Made by a program: the position numbers and the translations under genes. The notes under the pieces were generated by a model that saw only the letters and a program-made list of their open reading frames with translations, made no database searches and had not been told where the DNA came from. A DNA stretch of 64,000 nucleotides from Paenibacillus sp. SC116. GTDB taxonomy: Bacteria > Bacillota > Bacilli > Paenibacillales > Paenibacillaceae. Below, piece by piece: positions 61,941 through 64,000 of this stretch. Position 1 is the stretch's first letter; each line of letters opens with the position of its first letter. The stretch lies in assembly GCF_024733555.1 (NCBI RefSeq), contig NZ_JANIOF010000002.1, forward strand, positions 248,001 to 312,000. The letters run 5' to 3'.

Positions 61941-62058
61941 GCGTGCTTTGACGCACCTTCGTGTTAGGCAGGTTTTGTCATGTTCAATCGTCAAAACCAA
62001 TGGATGAGGAAAGCAAATACAGCATGCAACGATTCGAATGGACCTTAAGGAGGAGCTC

Positions 62059-63492
62059 ATGAGCAAATACGATGTAATTGTAGTCGGGGCAGGACCAGCA
62101 GGTATTTTTACATGTTATGAATTAATGTTGAAGGCGCCGCAGCTTAAGGTGGCACTTATTGATAAAGGTCATGATATTTATCGACGCAACTGTCCAATCT
62201 TGGAGGAGAAAATTTCAAAATGTCCGCCTGCGGCAGGTAAGAAAGAATTTGCGGGTTGTGTACCAGCATGCTCGATTACGAATGGCTTTGGTGGTGCAGG
62301 AGCTTACAGTGATGGTAAGTTCAACATTACGACTGAATTCGGCGGTTGGATGACGGACTATCTCTCTCCAACTCAAGTATTGGATTTGATTCGCTATGTA
62401 GATGCGATTAACCTAGAGCATGGTGCAACGACTAACATTACGGACCCGACAACTGATACGGTGCGCCATATTGAGCAGCAAGGGTATGCAGCTGGTTTGA
62501 AGCTGCTGCGCGCACAAGTGCGTCACCTAGGTACAGAGCAGAATTTGGAGATTTTGAAATCGATCTATGAGAAGCTGGCTACTCATATCGATATGATTTA
62601 TAAAGCGGAAGTGCAGGATATTATCACGGTAAAAGAAGATGGCCGCCACACGGTAAAAGGTGTCGAGCTGAAAAATGGTGAACGCTATGAGGCGGAAGCT
62701 GTTGTCATTGTGCCTGGTCGTGATGGTTCCGCATGGTTGACGGATATATTGAAGAAGCGTCGTTTGAAGATGTATAACAACCAAGTCGATGTTGGTGTTC
62801 GCGTGGAGACGTCCGATGTCGTGATGCGTGAAATTAACGAGCACTTGTATGAAGGGAAATTCGTATTTAACACTTCTGTTGGTACGCGTGTACGTACATT
62901 TTGCAGCAATCCGTCTGGGCATGTTGTGGTTGAGAACCACAGTGGCATTATGTGTGCGAACGGTCACTCTTATAAAGATCCGAAGCTCGGATCGCCAAAC
63001 ACGAACTTTGCATTACTCGTCTCGCATAAATTTACGGAGCCGTTCGATAAGCCGAATGAATATGCTCGTGAAATTTGTAAACGTGCGAATGACTTGTCTG
63101 GCGGCGGTCTGATCGTGCAGAAATACGGCGATATTATCCGCGGCAGACGTTCTACGGAGAATCGTATTCGTGAAGGCTTCTTGGAGCCGACGATGAAGGA
63201 AGCTGTTCCCGGAGACTTGGGACTCGTTCTTCCTTATAACACGATGAAAAGCTTGATCGAAATGGTGGATGCGTTGGAGAAAGTAACACCAGGTATCGCA
63301 TCTGAGCATACGTTGTTCTACGGTGTGGAAGCGAAGTTCTACTCCGCACGTCCGAAATTGGACACTAATTTCGAGTCCGAGATTGCAGGCTTGTACTGCG
63401 GCGGAGATGGCGCGGGGATTACGCGTGGCCTCGCACAAGCAGGCGCAGCAGGCGTGCATATCGCTCGCGGCATTATTGAGAAGCGAGGATAA
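62059..63492 (+). CDS. FAD-dependent oxidoreductase (COG2509 family)
   Basis: 477 residues from the ATG at 62059 (AAGGAGGAG upstream). An N-terminal dinucleotide-binding fold (DVIVVGAGPAGIFTCYELMLKAPQLKVALIDKG) is followed by a Cys-containing segment RRNCPILEEKISKCPPAAGKKEFAGCVPACSITNGFGGAGAYSDGKFN typical of this poorly characterised flavoprotein family. The C-terminal FAD motif GLYCGGDGAGITRGLAQAGAAGVHIARGI closes the fold. The substrate is unknown. Control by PurR boxes and a purine aptamer suggests a purine-related job. The spacing of four Cys hints at a metal or redox site. Monocistronic. Confidence 0.9.
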   Translation: MSKYDVIVVGAGPAGIFTCYELMLKAPQLKVALIDKGHDIYRRNCPILEEKISKCPPAAGKKEFAGCVPACSITNGFGGAGAYSDGKFNITTEFGGWMTDYLSPTQVLDLIRYVDAINLEHGATTNITDPTTDTVRHIEQQGYAAGLKLLRAQVRHLGTEQNLEILKSIYEKLATHIDMIYKAEVQDIITVKEDGRHTVKGVELKNGERYEAEAVVIVPGRDGSAWLTDILKKRRLKMYNNQVDVGVRVETSDVVMREINEHLYEGKFVFNTSVGTRVRTFCSNPSGHVVVENHSGIMCANGHSYKDPKLGSPNTNFALLVSHKFTEPFDKPNEYAREICKRANDLSGGGLIVQKYGDIIRGRRSTENRIREGFLEPTMKEAVPGDLGLVLPYNTMKSLIEMVDALEKVTPGIASEHTLFYGVEAKFYSARPKLDTNFESEIAGLYCGGDGAGITRGLAQAGAAGVHIARGIIEKRG

Positions 63493-63569
63493 AAATAAGA
63501 ACGAAGCAATCATTGGGGTAAGAAGCTAGTAAGTGTACTAAAGCAAACTAATATAATGTAAGACATAGC

Positions 63570-63615
63570 AGTAGCCTAGCAGCCTCTAAATGATATGGGG
63601 CTACTAGGCTACTCT
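63570..63615 (+). terminator. Hairpin after the flavoprotein gene
   Basis: AGTAGCCTAG-CAGCC pairs with GGGCTAC-TAGGCTACT around a short loop. There is no long T-run. The remaining bases 63616-63740 show no gene that I can support. Confidence 0.65.
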
Positions 63616-63740
63616 TGAGTTATATAACAGATCGAGTTGTTTTCCAAGGAGTTGTTATGATGACTGTATGAGTCATTGAAATGGTTATTAAAGAGAGCGA
63701 TTAAACGTTGTTAAAAGAAGTTGGACGCTAATTTCGAGTT

Positions 63741-64000
63741 TCATATTGGCTGAGTAGAGGATATTTCAACGCTAACATCATTTTTACTGATAGCTGTCCC
63801 GCTAGCACTTTCTTTATAAGTGCCTAAATGAGTCATATAATCAATATCGTATTTGTTCCAAACTAAGGTACCACCAGAATTATAGCCTACAGAATAGGCG
63901 CTAATATAGGCAACGCTGTTAGCCGGAATTGTTTGAGTAATACCATAAGTTGCTCCGGAGTGATATGTCCATTGTTTACTGACGCTTGCTCCTGCTGTTA
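63741..64000 (-). CDS. C-terminal part of a beta-rich protein, cut by the window edge
   Basis: A minus-strand frame is open from the right edge to a TGA at 63743-63741, giving the last ~86 residues: SKQWTYHSGATYGITQTIPANSVAYISAYSVGYNSGG...WNKYDIDYMTHLGTYKESASGTAISKNDVSVEISSTQPI. It is Ser/Thr/Tyr-rich with alternating hydrophobic positions, like an extracellular beta-sandwich. No family is recognised. The start and any signal peptide lie outside the window. It has no frame conflict and a normal codon pattern, so it is probably a real gene. Confidence 0.6.
   Translation of the reverse strand, partial: TAGASVSKQWTYHSGATYGITQTIPANSVAYISAYSVGYNSGGTLVWNKYDIDYMTHLGTYKESASGTAISKNDVSVEISSTQPI

Overview
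The window reads as a chromosomal segment of a Paenibacillus-like, endospore-forming Firmicute. The evidence is strong AGGAGG-type ribosome binding sites, frequent TTG/GTG starts, sigma-A promoters, a T-box serS leader, purine riboswitches with Bacillus-type PurR boxes, a sigma-D-like promoter at a chemoreceptor gene, an SLH-tailed surface enzyme, a Fur box, and several MocR/GntR regulators. No rRNA, tRNA, CRISPR array, prophage or intact transposase was seen.

Layout. 1-7.6 kb: the end of a MocR regulator, a hybrid sensor kinase, and a MarR regulator followed by a heterodimeric ABC exporter. 7.66-9.86 kb: an AT-rich minus-strand island encoding a secreted toxin-like protein, a cytoplasmic protein that may be its immunity partner, and a second secreted protein. 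10.4-14 kb: a polysaccharide deacetylase lipoprotein, a broken Gly/Pro-rich gene, and adenine deaminase behind a guanine riboswitch. 14.3-20.7 kb: a membrane diguanylate cyclase, then a divergent TetR / RND pump pair. 20.9-25 kb: a secreted unknown, a WYL regulator, an AlkZ-related protein and a terpene-cyclase-like protein. 25-29 kb: a lysE exporter divergent from its MocR regulator, then a PurR-boxed purine permease. 29-35 kb: a chemoreceptor, T-box serS, a Fur-boxed monooxygenase and an amino-acid permease. 35-40.6 kb: a two-component system divergent from an SLH-tailed serine hydrolase, then a small membrane protein. 40.7-44.6 kb: the sulfonate operon ssuA-ssuD-ssuC-ssuB behind an attenuator. 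44.9-50.1 kb: an S9 peptidase and an HrpB-type helicase. 50.2-58.4 kb: a kinase-fold phosphotransferase behind an attenuator-like leader, a PhnP-like hydrolase, two MFS transporters, a YjiH-type membrane protein and a YciI-like protein. 58.5-61.6 kb: an ABC-2 / LytTR cluster with two frameshifted genes. 62-63.5 kb: a COG2509 flavoprotein under PurR boxes plus a purine aptamer. 63.74 kb to the right edge: the end of a further gene.

How parts work together. The clearest theme is purine control. Adenine deaminase (guanine riboswitch), the AzgA-type permease (PurR boxes) and the COG2509 flavoprotein (PurR boxes plus aptamer) carry purine-responsive signals, and the last two share an identical 16-base PurR box in opposite orientation. 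A second theme is regulators sited next to, or divergent from, their likely targets with visible operators: MarR/ABC, TetR/RND, MocR/LysE and the two-component system/serine hydrolase. The least described elements are the secreted toxin-like trio, the ssu leader, the leader in front of the phosphotransferase, and a roughly 180-bp intergenic repeat present twice.
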